A DNA stretch of 64,000 nt from Pseudoalteromonas luteoviolacea B = ATCC 29581. Lineage in GTDB: Bacteria; Pseudomonadota; Gammaproteobacteria; Enterobacterales; Alteromonadaceae. Every line of letters starts with the position of its first letter. Position 1 is the stretch's first letter. The notes below the pieces were generated by a model, which had not been told where the DNA came from, did not search any database, and saw only the letters and a program-made list of their open reading frames with translations. Where the stretch lies: positions 43,141-107,140 of the forward strand of contig CAPN01000019.1 of assembly GCA_000333235.1 (NCBI GenBank). The letters run 5' to 3'. The position numbers were made by a program, and so were the translations under genes. This document shows positions 17,231-25,546 of this stretch, one piece after another.

Positions 17231-17262
17231 AGAGCTGTCATTTTTTAAATGGCAGCTCTTTT
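17231..17262 (+). terminator. Rightward terminator of the mgtE-CNNM operon
   Basis: The stem GAGCTGTCAT/ATGGCAGCTC (one mismatch) is followed by TTTTGCTTTT on the plus strand. Confidence 0.75.
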
Positions 17263-17336
17263 GCTTTTAATATGCTGAAAAACAAGTACAAAATTATTCT
17301 AAGGATTATCAATTTCCGTAAAAAGCACAAAAAAAC

Positions 17337-17367
17337 TGTACGATTAGTTATTTTTTTCAATGATTTA
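17337..17367 (+). repeat. Left terminal inverted repeat of the element
   Basis: Begins TGTACGATTAG, then a T-rich stretch, then CAATGATTTA. Matches 20910-20940 inverted with five mismatches. Confidence 0.75.
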
Positions 17368-17417
17368 TATAAAACCTATCCTAATCTCCTATAATGTTAT
17401 CTATAGGAGTGGTAATT

Positions 17418-19916
17418 ATGACGAAATATGTCTTTTTAGATACGGAAACGACAGGCTTAGATCCGCATAAAGGTAACCATAGGATCATCGACCTAGCCTG
17501 CATAGAATATGAAGATTCAGCTCCTACTGGTAATGTGTTCAACCTCAAAATTAATCCTGAAGGAAAAAAGTCTCTCAAGAGAGCTTTTCAAGTTCACGGA
17601 ATCCTAGACGAAGAATTGGTGGATAAACCCACGTTTAAAGACATCCATGAACGGTTCATTGAGTTTATTAAGGGCAAGCATCTTGTTATTTTCAATGCAG
17701 CTTTTGATTTAAAGTTCTTAAATTCAGAACTTAACCGTATTAATTACCCTTCAACAATTTCAGATATCTGTCTTCAAGTTACGTGTGCAATGGAACTTGC
17801 TAAGAAGAAGTTTGGTGCAAGGAAGATTAGTCAAGATGCAGCTTGTCTGAGGTATGGAATTGATATTTCAACTCGCACTAAGCATAGTGCATTACTTGAT
17901 TCCTCTTTGTGCGCCCAACTTTTTTTCAAGTTGTTTGATGACACTGCTGAGCCTCTTAAATCAACTCCGCAGCAGAATAAACATACTCCGACAAAAGCGA
18001 TATCAATACCACGCGCTTATCGAAACAAAGACTCTGGTTTACTAACTCAACTGAACTTTTGCAAAAACCCGGAATGTAAAAATTTTGGTGTTGCCGCCAA
18101 GAATCCAACTTACAAAGCAAACGGAGAACTAAAACGTGGTTTGGGTAACGAGTATAAGCTTACTTGGAGCAATGAGAAGTCTGAACATATGCTAACTTGC
18201 AAGCTTTGTGGACACAGTACAACGATGATACATAACCGTTGTTTTGAATTAGAAGTGAAAAGGCTTTCTACGGTATACGTACCGATAGAGCCAACGTGTC
18301 CTAACAAAGCTATACCAGCAGACCCTAGAAGCTATAGATACCGTTATGACCCAATATCCGCTGAAGTTAGGCGTGGTATTAAAAGACAAAAACCTCGATG
18401 TAAAAACAGAGACAAAGGCATCTATACACACCCAGAACTATACAAATTAGATGGAAAAGCTCAGCCTGACCGAATCATCGAGCTTGTTGTCAAAAAGCCA
18501 CTTACAAAAGGCGGTAAACCTGTAAGTCAAATTGTTGAAGAAGTACATTTGGGTTCTCAACTTATTACTTGCAAGGCATGTGACTCAAAGTTTGCCGTTA
18601 AGGTTAACCCTGCTAACCGACATTATCGAGAGTTAGACAACGTTAAAATCCTAAAAGATTTAATGAACAAAGACATCATCAATCGCATGATGGATAAACA
18701 TGAAATCAGCGCCAAAGTTATCTATGACAAAATCGACTTTTTCTATGAGCAGGCTTTAGCTTTTGACAATTACCATGCAGAAATAATGGAACATGCTGTT
18801 GCTAGACGGGAACTCAATTTAAGTACAGATAGACAATTCTACCTAAGCAATTGGGGCGATCACAACATGCCCAAGCCTACGCCAATCGTGAATACTTCAA
18901 CAGTTGATAATGATACTGGGTTTGTGTTTGTATCTAACGTCAATTTTGATTTTACTAGCAACTTTCAAGAGATAAACAAAGAGCATAGGGAAAAGAAAGA
19001 ACAGGAAAAGTTTCCATATTACAGACGCTATGCACAGTACGTGTTAAGTAACGATGATGTTAGCGTGCAAGCGCCTGAAGCAGAAAGAACCGTTGAGCTT
19101 CAATTGCCACCCAAAGGGCTTCTAGTTCAACAAACCTACAGTGTTCTAGCACACTTTGCACAGTTAAAAGACAAATTGAAATATTGCCCTCGTATTCGGC
19201 TATACGCTGATAATGACTCTGGTATCAAATTAGCACTTGGGGCGATTTTCACTGACTGGATAGCTCATGAGAAGCTCTATGCGTTTCAGATATCCGCTGA
19301 ACAAGCTGGATGTAATCAATGGCTTGATGAAGAAGATACAGAGCGATTGAAAAAGCTTGAAGCTAAACTTGTTAAAGATAATCCAGATATATCTAAAAAA
19401 GAAATTAAAGCTCGATTATGGCAAGACCAATTGTTAAATCGCAAAAGGGTTGGAAGCGCGAAGTCTGAATGGATTATAAACCCTAACAAAGAATCTCGTT
19501 TAGGTATGCTTCTCCCACTTGGTGATGTAAAGAACATGAACCAATTTCAGGTTATTAAATCACTAACAAATGCATCTCTTCATGGTGTGGACAATTGGTT
19601 TCAAATCTTAAGGCGGCACATTAATTTTTTAGAACGCCCTGTCACCAGTGCAACCAACGCGAAGCGCTGGAATGCCTATGCGGGATACAACCCTGAATGG
19701 ATGGTTAAGTTAATCGAAATCAAGCGCGTTTATTTCAATTATTGCATGACTAACGAGCGCACTATTAAGAGAAATTATACAGGAAAGCATAAGCCTACAC
19801 CTTCAACACCAGCAATGCGTTTAGGGCTAACCAAATCAGTTTATACAGCAGAAGACTTACTTTCCTTTAGCTTAGACAAAGAACTAATAGATAAAGTTTA
19901 TCGGAATAAAATATAA
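17418..19916 (+). CDS. DEDDh exonuclease fused to a zinc-ribbon DDE-type transposase-like protein
   Basis: An 832-residue protein. Residues 1-175 are a DnaQ-like 3'-5' exonuclease with all catalytic residues: D8 and E10 in LDTETTG, D97 in NAAFD, H156 and D161 in HSALLD. Residues 210-270 hold CxxxxC (C215, C220) and CxxC (C261, C264), and 294-390 hold further cysteines including C385/C388, consistent with zinc ribbons. Residues 400-460 look helix-turn-helix-like. From 465 on, a strand pattern with D471, then RLYADND (D598/D600), and E739 in a late helix suggests an RNase H-like DDE core. The tail EIKRVYFNYC...TPAMRLGLTK (765-806) closely resembles transposase C-termini. TAGGAG precedes the ATG at 17418. 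The DDE assignment is my inference from pattern; the exonuclease is certain. AT-rich, with AGA/AGG arginine codons. Confidence 0.82.
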   Translation: MTKYVFLDTETTGLDPHKGNHRIIDLACIEYEDSAPTGNVFNLKINPEGKKSLKRAFQVHGILDEELVDKPTFKDIHERFIEFIKGKHLVIFNAAFDLKFLNSELNRINYPSTISDICLQVTCAMELAKKKFGARKISQDAACLRYGIDISTRTKHSALLDSSLCAQLFFKLFDDTAEPLKSTPQQNKHTPTKAISIPRAYRNKDSGLLTQLNFCKNPECKNFGVAAKNPTYKANGELKRGLGNEYKLTWSNEKSEHMLTCKLCGHSTTMIHNRCFELEVKRLSTVYVPIEPTCPNKAIPADPRSYRYRYDPISAEVRRGIKRQKPRCKNRDKGIYTHPELYKLDGKAQPDRIIELVVKKPLTKGGKPVSQIVEEVHLGSQLITCKACDSKFAVKVNPANRHYRELDNVKILKDLMNKDIINRMMDKHEISAKVIYDKIDFFYEQALAFDNYHAEIMEHAVARRELNLSTDRQFYLSNWGDHNMPKPTPIVNTSTVDNDTGFVFVSNVNFDFTSNFQEINKEHREKKEQEKFPYYRRYAQYVLSNDDVSVQAPEAERTVELQLPPKGLLVQQTYSVLAHFAQLKDKLKYCPRIRLYADNDSGIKLALGAIFTDWIAHEKLYAFQISAEQAGCNQWLDEEDTERLKKLEAKLVKDNPDISKKEIKARLWQDQLLNRKRVGSAKSEWIINPNKESRLGMLLPLGDVKNMNQFQVIKSLTNASLHGVDNWFQILRRHINFLERPVTSATNAKRWNAYAGYNPEWMVKLIEIKRVYFNYCMTNERTIKRNYTGKHKPTPSTPAMRLGLTKSVYTAEDLLSFSLDKELIDKVYRNKI

Positions 19917-19927
19917 GTTGTTCCTAA

Positions 19928-20782
19928 TCAATCGCTATTCGGAATGACAATAAAATCATAGCTAGTGAAATTTCGGTATGAAGCGGAAATAGCCATACCA
20001 TTTTCATCTAGCGCTCTAACGTCAAATAGATAATACCTTCCTTCCTGAAATTTATCGGTGTATTGCCCAATGTTTAGGTGATTTTCATTAGTTTTCAAAC
20101 TAGCAGGAAAAATATGTTTACTTCTATAACTATCAGGATTAGTTTTTTCGTAAAACTGAACTTCATATGAATATGCTTCGGGGTACTTTTCCCAAGAAAT
20201 ATCCGCATTTTGATCTAATACCAAGGTATTTGTAGCGACACTCTTAACCACTGGGCGAACATAACTTAAATTTAAGCCTTTACCTTCCTTGTCACTAGAA
20301 GCACTAACAAGGTCATTTGATGTATGATTTCTGGGTGAGTCTATTAACCCTGACATTACGATATTGGCAGAGTCGTAGTCTAGCTCGTATCCGTCAATTT
20401 GATATTCATCTGCTGGCACAGAAATATGATAACGTCCATTAATATCTGTGGTTGCCCATTGGCTCATTACTGCACCATTAAGCCCTAAACGTAACTTAAC
20501 ACCTTGAATTGGTTTGCCTTCTCCTAGAACTGAACCTACGATAATAGCGTCACCACTGCTTAGAACTTTGTTACGATCTTCAACAAAGCTTCCTGAAAAA
20601 ACACCAGAAGATCCATAAAACCTTTCAGGTCGCTCAGTAACAGGTGGAGCTTCCAAAACGACCTCTTCTACTGAACCTTGATTCTTTATGTTGATAAAGT
20701 AGAAGTACCCCCAAACAACAGCAATAAATGCTATTGCAAACCCTGCTCCAAACAGTAATCCATTAATAAATTTTTTTAACAT
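19928..20782 (-). CDS. Membrane-anchored protein with regulatory-like and FnIII-like beta domains
   Basis: A 284-residue protein. One N-terminal membrane helix (8-30, GLLFGAGFAIAFIAVVWGYFY) leaves the rest outside the cytoplasm. Residues 80-130 form a carboxypeptidase-regulatory-like beta sandwich (GSVLGEGKPIQGVKLRL, then TTDINGRYHISVP). Residues 190-275 resemble a fibronectin III fold (ISWEKYPEAYSYEVQFYE, then YYLFDVRALDENG). It is the only passenger inside the element and converges with the fusion gene, 11 bases apart. No function is known to me; an envelope or surface protein is the fair description. Confidence 0.7.
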   Translation of the reverse strand: MLKKFINGLLFGAGFAIAFIAVVWGYFYFINIKNQGSVEEVVLEAPPVTERPERFYGSSGVFSGSFVEDRNKVLSSGDAIIVGSVLGEGKPIQGVKLRLGLNGAVMSQWATTDINGRYHISVPADEYQIDGYELDYDSANIVMSGLIDSPRNHTSNDLVSASSDKEGKGLNLSYVRPVVKSVATNTLVLDQNADISWEKYPEAYSYEVQFYEKTNPDSYRSKHIFPASLKTNENHLNIGQYTDKFQEGRYYLFDVRALDENGMAISASYRNFTSYDFIVIPNSD

Positions 20783-21000
20783 AACCTTCCTTGATAGAGA
20801 GTTTAAGAGCCTAGGTTAATTCAAAAACCTAACATTAGGAATATTCAAATAAATAAAAGAAAGGGTTTCCTAGCGGTAAATGGTATATATTGAAGGTCAA
20901 TTTAAGAGGTAAGTCATTGTAATAAAAAGCTAATCGTACACCTAATGCATGTTGCGCCAATTAAAACCCTTGTTTTTACATATAGTTACAATGCTATAGT
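20783..21000. other. Right end of the element and adjoining intergenic sequence
   Basis: Contains the probable promoter region of the minus-strand passenger gene, the right inverted repeat (20910-20940) and 60 bases outside it. No gene seen. Confidence 0.5.
20910..20940 (-). repeat. Right terminal inverted repeat of the element
   Basis: Ends CTAATCGTACA on the given strand, the inverse of the left end. CATTG at the corresponding internal position matches CAATG of the left repeat. Confidence 0.75.
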
Positions 21001-21035
21001 TAAGCAAAAGCCACTAAAAATCCATTTAGTGGCTC
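21001..21035 (-). terminator. Leftward terminator of typA
   Basis: The stem GCCACTAAA/TTTAGTGGC (21010-21018 with 21025-21033) is followed on the minus strand by TTTTGCTT. Confidence 0.8.
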
Positions 21036-21041
21036 CAAGTT

Positions 21042-21074
21042 GACTCAATAGCCCGCGCTCGAAAGCGGGTTTCT
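21042..21074 (+). terminator. Rightward terminator, outer inverted repeat copy B
   Basis: GACTCAATAGCCCGCGCTCGAAAGCGGGTTT is the inverse of the sequence at 17195-17227, with small differences. The hairpin CCCGC-gctcgaaa-GCGGG is followed by TTTCTATTT on the plus strand, so it would stop rightward transcripts before they run antisense into typA. Confidence 0.6.
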
Positions 21075-21086
21075 ATTTCAATTTAC

Positions 21087-22910
21087 TTACTCTTTCGGTG
21101 CGCGTGATGCACGCTTACGCTCGTTTTCAGTCAGAAGTTTCTTACGAATACGAATGCTCTTTGGTGTAACTTCAACGAGCTCATCATCATCGATAAACTC
21201 AAGCGCTTGCTCTAGTGACATAAGGATTGGTGGCACTAAGTTTTGCGCTTCGTCAGTACCTGCGGCCCGAACGTTAGTTAATTGCTTCGCTTTAAGCGCG
21301 TTAACGGTCAAGTCGTTATCACGACTGTGGATACCGATAACCATACCTTCGTACACTTCAACACCGTGACCGATAAATAGACGACCACGATCTTGCAGGT
21401 TGTAAAGCGCGTTTGTTAGTGCTTTACCAGCCGCGTTCGCGATAAGAACACCGTTCTTACGCTGGCCGATGTTACCGCCTTTGTGTGGACCGTAATGTGA
21501 GAATGTGTGGTACAACAAACCAGAACCAGACGTTAACGTCATGAACTCAGTTTGGAAACCAATCAAACCACGGCTTGGCATAAGAAAATCTAAACGTACA
21601 CGACCTTTGCCATCTGGACACATGTCTGTCATTTCGGCTTTACGAAGACCTAGTTGCTCCATAACAGACCCTTGGTGCTCTTCTTCAAGGTCGACTGTTA
21701 CCGTTTCATACGGCTCTTCTAAAACGCCATCAACTGTGCGTAGAATTACTTCTGGTCGAGACACTGCAAGCTCGTAGCCTTCACGACGCATGTTTTCGAT
21801 AAGGATACCTAAGTGCAGCTCACCACGACCTGATACACGGAAGCTATCTGGGTTATCAGTGTCTTCAACACGAAGTGCAACGTTATGGACCAATTCAGCG
21901 GTTAAACGCTCACGGATGTTACGTGAGGTAACGAATTTGCCTTCACGACCAGAAAATGGTGACGTGTTAACAGAGAACGTCATTGTTACTGTTGGTTCAT
22001 CGACAGAAAGTGGTGGCAATGCTTGAACGTTGTTCGGACAACACACAGTGTCAGAAATTTTCAGTTCGCCAAGACCTGTGATAGCAACGATGTCACCTGC
22101 AGTCGCCACTTCAATTTCATGACGCTCAAGACCCATGTAGCCTAAAACCTGGCCTATTTTACCGTTACGCTTAGTACCATCTGCACTAATTACTGAAACT
22201 TGTTGGTTTACCTTAGCAGAACCACGTTTAATACGACCTACACCGATAACACCAACATACGAGTTGTAATCAAGTTGCGAAATCTGCATTTGTAGTGGAC
22301 CATTTAAATCTGCGTCCGGTGCAGATACACAGTCAACGATAGTTTGGAACATTGGTTCCATGTTGTCAGACGGCTGATCAAGATCAAGCGTTGCCCAACC
22401 ATTGATAGCTGACGCGTAAATGACTTTGAAATCTAACTGTTCATCTGTTGCACCAAGGTTGTCAAATAGATCAAAAACTTGATCCATTACCCAATCTGGA
22501 CGTGCACCTGGCTTATCAACTTTATTGATAACCACAATTGGTTTTAAGCCCTGAGCGAATGCTTTTTGCGTTACGAAACGTGTTTGAGGCATCGGACCTT
22601 CTTGAGCATCAACAAGAAGTAATACTGAATCAGCCATTGACAATACGCGCTCTACCTCACCGCCAAAATCGGCGTGTCCGGGCGTGTCGACGATGTTGAT
22701 ACGATAATCGTTCCACTTGATCGCTGTATTTTTTGCAAGGATTGTAATACCACGTTCTTTTTCAAGATCGTTCGAATCCATTACTCGCTCGTCGTTGCCA
22801 CCACGTTTTTGCAACGTGCCAGACTGCTCTAGTAGTTTATCAACCAAGGTTGTTTTACCGTGGTCAACGTGCGCGATAATCGCGATATTTCTTAAGTTTT
22901 CGATGCTCAT
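21087..22910 (-). CDS. typA: Ribosome-associated GTPase TypA/BipA
   Basis: A 607-residue translational GTPase, the same length as E. coli BipA. It has G1 AHVDHGKT, G2 RGITI, G3 [13 protein letters not shown]4 NKVDKPGA, then EF-G-like domains and the unique C-terminal domain ([29 protein letters not shown]). It binds 70S ribosomes and is needed for growth at low temperature and for late 50S assembly. The start MSIENLRN at 22910 is chosen; the open frame to 22961 adds 17 residues without family support. Monocistronic, ended by the terminator at 21001-21035. Confidence 0.97.
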   Translation of the reverse strand: MSIENLRNIAIIAHVDHGKTTLVDKLLEQSGTLQKRGGNDERVMDSNDLEKERGITILAKNTAIKWNDYRINIVDTPGHADFGGEVERVLSMADSVLLLVDAQEGPMPQTRFVTQKAFAQGLKPIVVINKVDKPGARPDWVMDQVFDLFDNLGATDEQLDFKVIYASAINGWATLDLDQPSDNMEPMFQTIVDCVSAPDADLNGPLQMQISQLDYNSYVGVIGVGRIKRGSAKVNQQVSVISADGTKRNGKIGQVLGYMGLERHEIEVATAGDIVAITGLGELKISDTVCCPNNVQALPPLSVDEPTVTMTFSVNTSPFSGREGKFVTSRNIRERLTAELVHNVALRVEDTDNPDSFRVSGRGELHLGILIENMRREGYELAVSRPEVILRTVDGVLEEPYETVTVDLEEEHQGSVMEQLGLRKAEMTDMCPDGKGRVRLDFLMPSRGLIGFQTEFMTLTSGSGLLYHTFSHYGPHKGGNIGQRKNGVLIANAAGKALTNALYNLQDRGRLFIGHGVEVYEGMVIGIHSRDNDLTVNALKAKQLTNVRAAGTDEAQNLVPPILMSLEQALEFIDDDELVEVTPKSIRIRKKLLTENERKRASRAPKE

Positions 22911-23183
22911 ATTCTTACTCAGAGGAATTTTAATCTCAGTGATCCTAGTCGATCTGCGCAATTTTGCGCGCCGAGATGCCCAATATGGTTATAAAAGGTC
23001 GCGTATTATCCCCTATTCCGGCAACGGATGAAAGTTTATGCAGCATTATTTTTTGCTGACATTATAAATTTCAATTTCGATGAGAAATAACGTCTAAAGT
23101 TTGCAGCCGAAAATATATTAGCTACCCTTGATGTGCGGAGTACGTTCCATGTACCAAATTATGTACCAAAATGGGTTTCTTTT

Positions 23184-23200
23184 TGAACCAAAATAGTGCA
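23184..23200 (+). promoter_or_regulatory. NtrC binding site 1 upstream of glnA
   Basis: TGAACCAAAATAGTGCA matches the NtrC dyad consensus TGCACC-N5-GGTGCA with a good right half and a weaker left half. It lies about 100 bases upstream of the sigma-54 promoter, the usual enhancer distance. Confidence 0.65.
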
Positions 23201-23204
23201 ATAC

Positions 23205-23221
23205 CGCACCAAAATAGTGCA
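23205..23221 (+). promoter_or_regulatory. NtrC binding site 2 upstream of glnA
   Basis: CGCACCAAAATAGTGCA, a better NtrC dyad (GCACC/AGTGC), 21 bases (two helical turns) downstream of site 1, suitable for cooperative binding. Confidence 0.75.
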
Positions 23222-23283
23222 ACAAGCTTAATGGCATGGAAGCATATAAATTTATTTTGTTTAAATACATGGACTTAAAAGTT

Positions 23284-23299
23284 TGGCACGAAAAAAGCT
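23284..23299 (+). promoter_or_regulatory. Sigma-54 promoter of glnA
   Basis: TGGCACG-AAAA-AAGCT has the essential GG at -24 and GC at -12 with correct spacing (consensus TGGCACG-N4-TTGCW). It is 64 bases before the glnA start and 60-100 bases after the NtrC dyads, so nitrogen limitation should activate glnA through phosphorylated NtrC. Confidence 0.8.
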
Positions 23300-23362
23300 T
23301 ATTACTGAGTACTTGCAGTACAAATTGCAGCAAAAAAATAACCCCAACGAGTCGGAGGACAC

Positions 23363-24769
23363 ATGTCACAATCGGTTTTTGAATTTATGAAAGAGCACGA
23401 CGTTAAGTTTGTTGACTTACGTTTTACGGATACTAAAGGTAAGGAGCAACACGTCTCTATTCCTCATCATCAAGCCGATGAAGCTTTTTTTGAAGACGGT
23501 AAAATGTTTGACGGCTCGTCAATCGCTGGTTGGAAAGGCATCAACGAATCTGACATGGTTTTAATGCCAGACGCATCAACGATCAAGCTAGACCCGTTTG
23601 CAGAAGAAACAACAATGATCGTGCGTTGTGACGTTCTTGAGCCAAACACAATGCAAGGTTACCAACGTGACCCTCGCTCTGTAGCTAAGCGCGCTGAAGA
23701 ATACATGCGCTCAACAGGTATTGCCGATACAGTTCTATTTGGTCCAGAACCAGAATTCTTCCTTTTCGATGACGTTAAGTACAAAACAGACATGTCTGGT
23801 TCAATGTACAAAATCGATGCAAAAGAGGCTGCATGGAACTCAGATCGCGACTACGAAGAAGGTAACACTGGTCACCGTCCAGGTGTGAAAGGTGGTTATT
23901 TCCCAGTTTCTCCAGTTGACTCATCACAAGATTGGCGTAGTGCAACTTGCCTAGTTCTAGAAGAAATGGGCCAAGTTGTTGAAGCTCACCACCACGAAGT
24001 AGCAACAGCGGGTCAAAACGAAATCGCATGTCGCTTCAACACAATGGTGATTAAAGCTGACGAAATCCAAGAAATGAAATACGTTATCCACAACATGGCT
24101 CACCTATACGGCAAAACAGCAACGTTTATGCCTAAGCCTATCGTTGGTGATAACGGTTCTGGTATGCACTGTCACCAATCACTTGCTAAAGATGGCAAAA
24201 ACCTATTCGCTGGTGATAAGTACGGCGGTCTTTCTGAAATGGCACTTTACTACATCGGTGGTATTATTAAGCACGCTAAAGCAATCAACGCGTTCTCAAA
24301 CCCTGCAACAAACTCTTATAAGCGTTTAGTACCAGGTTTCGAAGCGCCAGTAATGCTTGCTTACTCAGCACGTAACCGTTCTGCGTCAATCCGTATTCCA
24401 GTTGTACCATCAGAGCGCGCACGTCGTATCGAAGTTCGTTTCCCGGATCCAGCAGCAAACCCATACTTAGCGTTTGCAGCTCAGCTGATGGCTGGTCTTG
24501 ACGGTATCCGTAACAAGATCCACCCTGGTGATGCAATGGATAAAGATCTTTACGATCTACCTGCAGAAGAAGCAGCAGAAATCCCAACAGTAGCATCGTC
24601 ACTACAAGAAGCGCTTTCATGTCTTGATGCTGACCGTGAGTTCTTAACTCAAGGTGGCGTGTTCACTGACGACTTAATTGATGCGTATATCTCATTGAAG
24701 TCGAAAGAAGTGACAAAACTGAACATGACGACTCACCCTGTTGAGTTCGAAATGTACTACAGCGTATAA
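23363..24769 (+). CDS. glnA: Glutamine synthetase, type I
   Basis: A 468-residue GSI-beta enzyme that makes glutamine from glutamate, ammonia and ATP as a cytoplasmic dodecamer. Family blocks: [48 protein letters not shown], and KDLYDLP, whose tyrosine is the adenylylation site used by GlnE. GGAGG precedes the ATG closely. Regulated by the sigma-54 promoter and NtrC sites upstream, with ntrBC two genes downstream. Confidence 0.98.
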   Translation: MSQSVFEFMKEHDVKFVDLRFTDTKGKEQHVSIPHHQADEAFFEDGKMFDGSSIAGWKGINESDMVLMPDASTIKLDPFAEETTMIVRCDVLEPNTMQGYQRDPRSVAKRAEEYMRSTGIADTVLFGPEPEFFLFDDVKYKTDMSGSMYKIDAKEAAWNSDRDYEEGNTGHRPGVKGGYFPVSPVDSSQDWRSATCLVLEEMGQVVEAHHHEVATAGQNEIACRFNTMVIKADEIQEMKYVIHNMAHLYGKTATFMPKPIVGDNGSGMHCHQSLAKDGKNLFAGDKYGGLSEMALYYIGGIIKHAKAINAFSNPATNSYKRLVPGFEAPVMLAYSARNRSASIRIPVVPSERARRIEVRFPDPAANPYLAFAAQLMAGLDGIRNKIHPGDAMDKDLYDLPAEEAAEIPTVASSLQEALSCLDADREFLTQGGVFTDDLIDAYISLKSKEVTKLNMTTHPVEFEMYYSV

Positions 24770-24835
24770 CCAAAAGTGTCGCTGTAGTGTGTGCAATTTA
24801 AGTTTGCACTCACTCTTAAATCATATGTGTTCTCA

Positions 24836-24857
24836 AGCCCGCTCACGCGGGCTTTTT
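24836..24857 (+). terminator. Intrinsic terminator after glnA
   Basis: Stem AGCCCGC/GCGGGCT with TCAC loop followed by TTTTTT. It separates glnA from the DUF4124-ntrBC transcript. Confidence 0.9.
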
Positions 24858-24993
24858 TATGGTAAAAAAGTCGTATTTGATCTATATTCAATCGTTATAA
24901 GATCGATGATATTCAAATGAAAGTTATCAAAGTCTCTTAATTAAAAACAGCAAGTTAGCCTTTATTCATAGATAAGGGAGCCGGGTAATTATT

Positions 24994-25512
24994 ATGCGTT
25001 CTTTTCGTTTTGTGCTTTTTCTATTGTGTACCTCGACGGTGCTTGAAGCCGCCGAGCCAAAAACAATTTATCGTTGGCAAGATGAAAACGGCAATTGGGT
25101 ATTCTCTGATGTGCCACAAAAAGGCGCAAATGCCATCGAACTTAAGCATAACGCTCTCAATATGCCACCTGAGGATACCAGTGTGTTAGATAACACTTCT
25201 TCACAGGCCATTACGCAATTTGTGGCATCTATTCTATCCCCTAATCATGAAGAAACACTGCGTGATAATAATGGTACAGTGTATGTATCCGGGAAAATCG
25301 AACCGCGCTTTTTACCTAATATGCAAGTCCAACTTTTTTTAGATGGTAAGGCGGTATCTGAACGACAAAATAATGTGTCATTTGCGCTGCGTGACGTGCC
25401 TCGTGGCGAACATACACTACAAATCAAACTCTTCGATGGAAACGGTGAATTGCTCTCTACAAGTGCATCTAGCGTGTTCTTTTTACATCGAGCGAGTGTT
25501 ACCAATAACTAA
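24994..25512 (+). CDS. DUF4124-domain periplasmic protein
   Basis: A 172-residue exported protein. The signal peptide (1-19) ends at LEAAEP. The DUF4124 block IYRWQDENGNWVFSDVPQKGA is at about 24-45, and a second half (95-165) looks like a beta sandwich (VYVSGKIEPRFLPNMQVQLFLDG, GEHTLQIKLFDGNGE). The function is unknown. A DUF4124 gene between glnA and ntrB is, to my knowledge, a recurring layout in Alteromonadales relatives. It follows the glnA terminator and probably has its own promoter. Confidence 0.82.
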   Translation: MRSFRFVLFLLCTSTVLEAAEPKTIYRWQDENGNWVFSDVPQKGANAIELKHNALNMPPEDTSVLDNTSSQAITQFVASILSPNHEETLRDNNGTVYVSGKIEPRFLPNMQVQLFLDGKAVSERQNNVSFALRDVPRGEHTLQIKLFDGNGELLSTSASSVFFLHRASVTNN

Positions 25513-25521
25513 TAACAAATC

Positions 25522-25536
25522 GCACCAAATTGGTGC
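25522..25536 (+). promoter_or_regulatory. NtrC binding site at the ntrB start
   Basis: GCACC-AAATT-GGTGC is a perfect dyad matching the NtrC consensus, centred 18 bases before the ntrB ATG. In E. coli an NtrC site at glnLp represses ntrBC basal transcription; the same autoregulation is likely here. Confidence 0.8.
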
Positions 25537-25546
25537 AGCATGAACC

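Larger units (their letters stand above)
17011..17336. other. Repeat-rich intergenic region between the CNNM gene and the mobile element
   Basis: No gene. It holds an imperfect MITE-like inverted repeat (17053-17084 with 17111-17134, core ATACCAATC/GATTGGTAT), an 11 bp inverted repeat AAGTCGATTGG/CCAACCGACTT (17140-17150 with 17157-17167), and two opposed terminators, one leftward at 17193-17216 and one rightward at 17231-17262. Confidence 0.6.
17337..20940. mobile_element. Insertion element with 31 bp TIRs carrying an exonuclease-transposase fusion
   Basis: The left end 17337-17367 starts TGTACGATTAG and includes CAATGA; the right end 20910-20940 read inverted has the same start and the same CAATGA at the same offset. 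The two agree at 26 of 31 positions with no gaps. Inside are the 832-residue DEDDh/DDE fusion gene (starting 81 bases from the left end) and one oppositely directed membrane-anchored passenger. The interior is visibly richer in A and T than the flanks and uses AGA/AGG arginine codons. Flanking five-base sequences (AAAAC left, CCTAA right) do not form a target duplication, so the exact ends or the transposition mechanism remain open. Confidence 0.75.
22911..23362. other. Divergent typA-glnA control region
   Basis: 452 bases without a gene. It holds the typA promoter region on the left, two NtrC-type dyads (23184-23221), and the sigma-54 promoter of glnA (23284-23299). A further weaker repeat of GTACCAAA occurs at 23152-23170. 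Confidence 0.7.
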
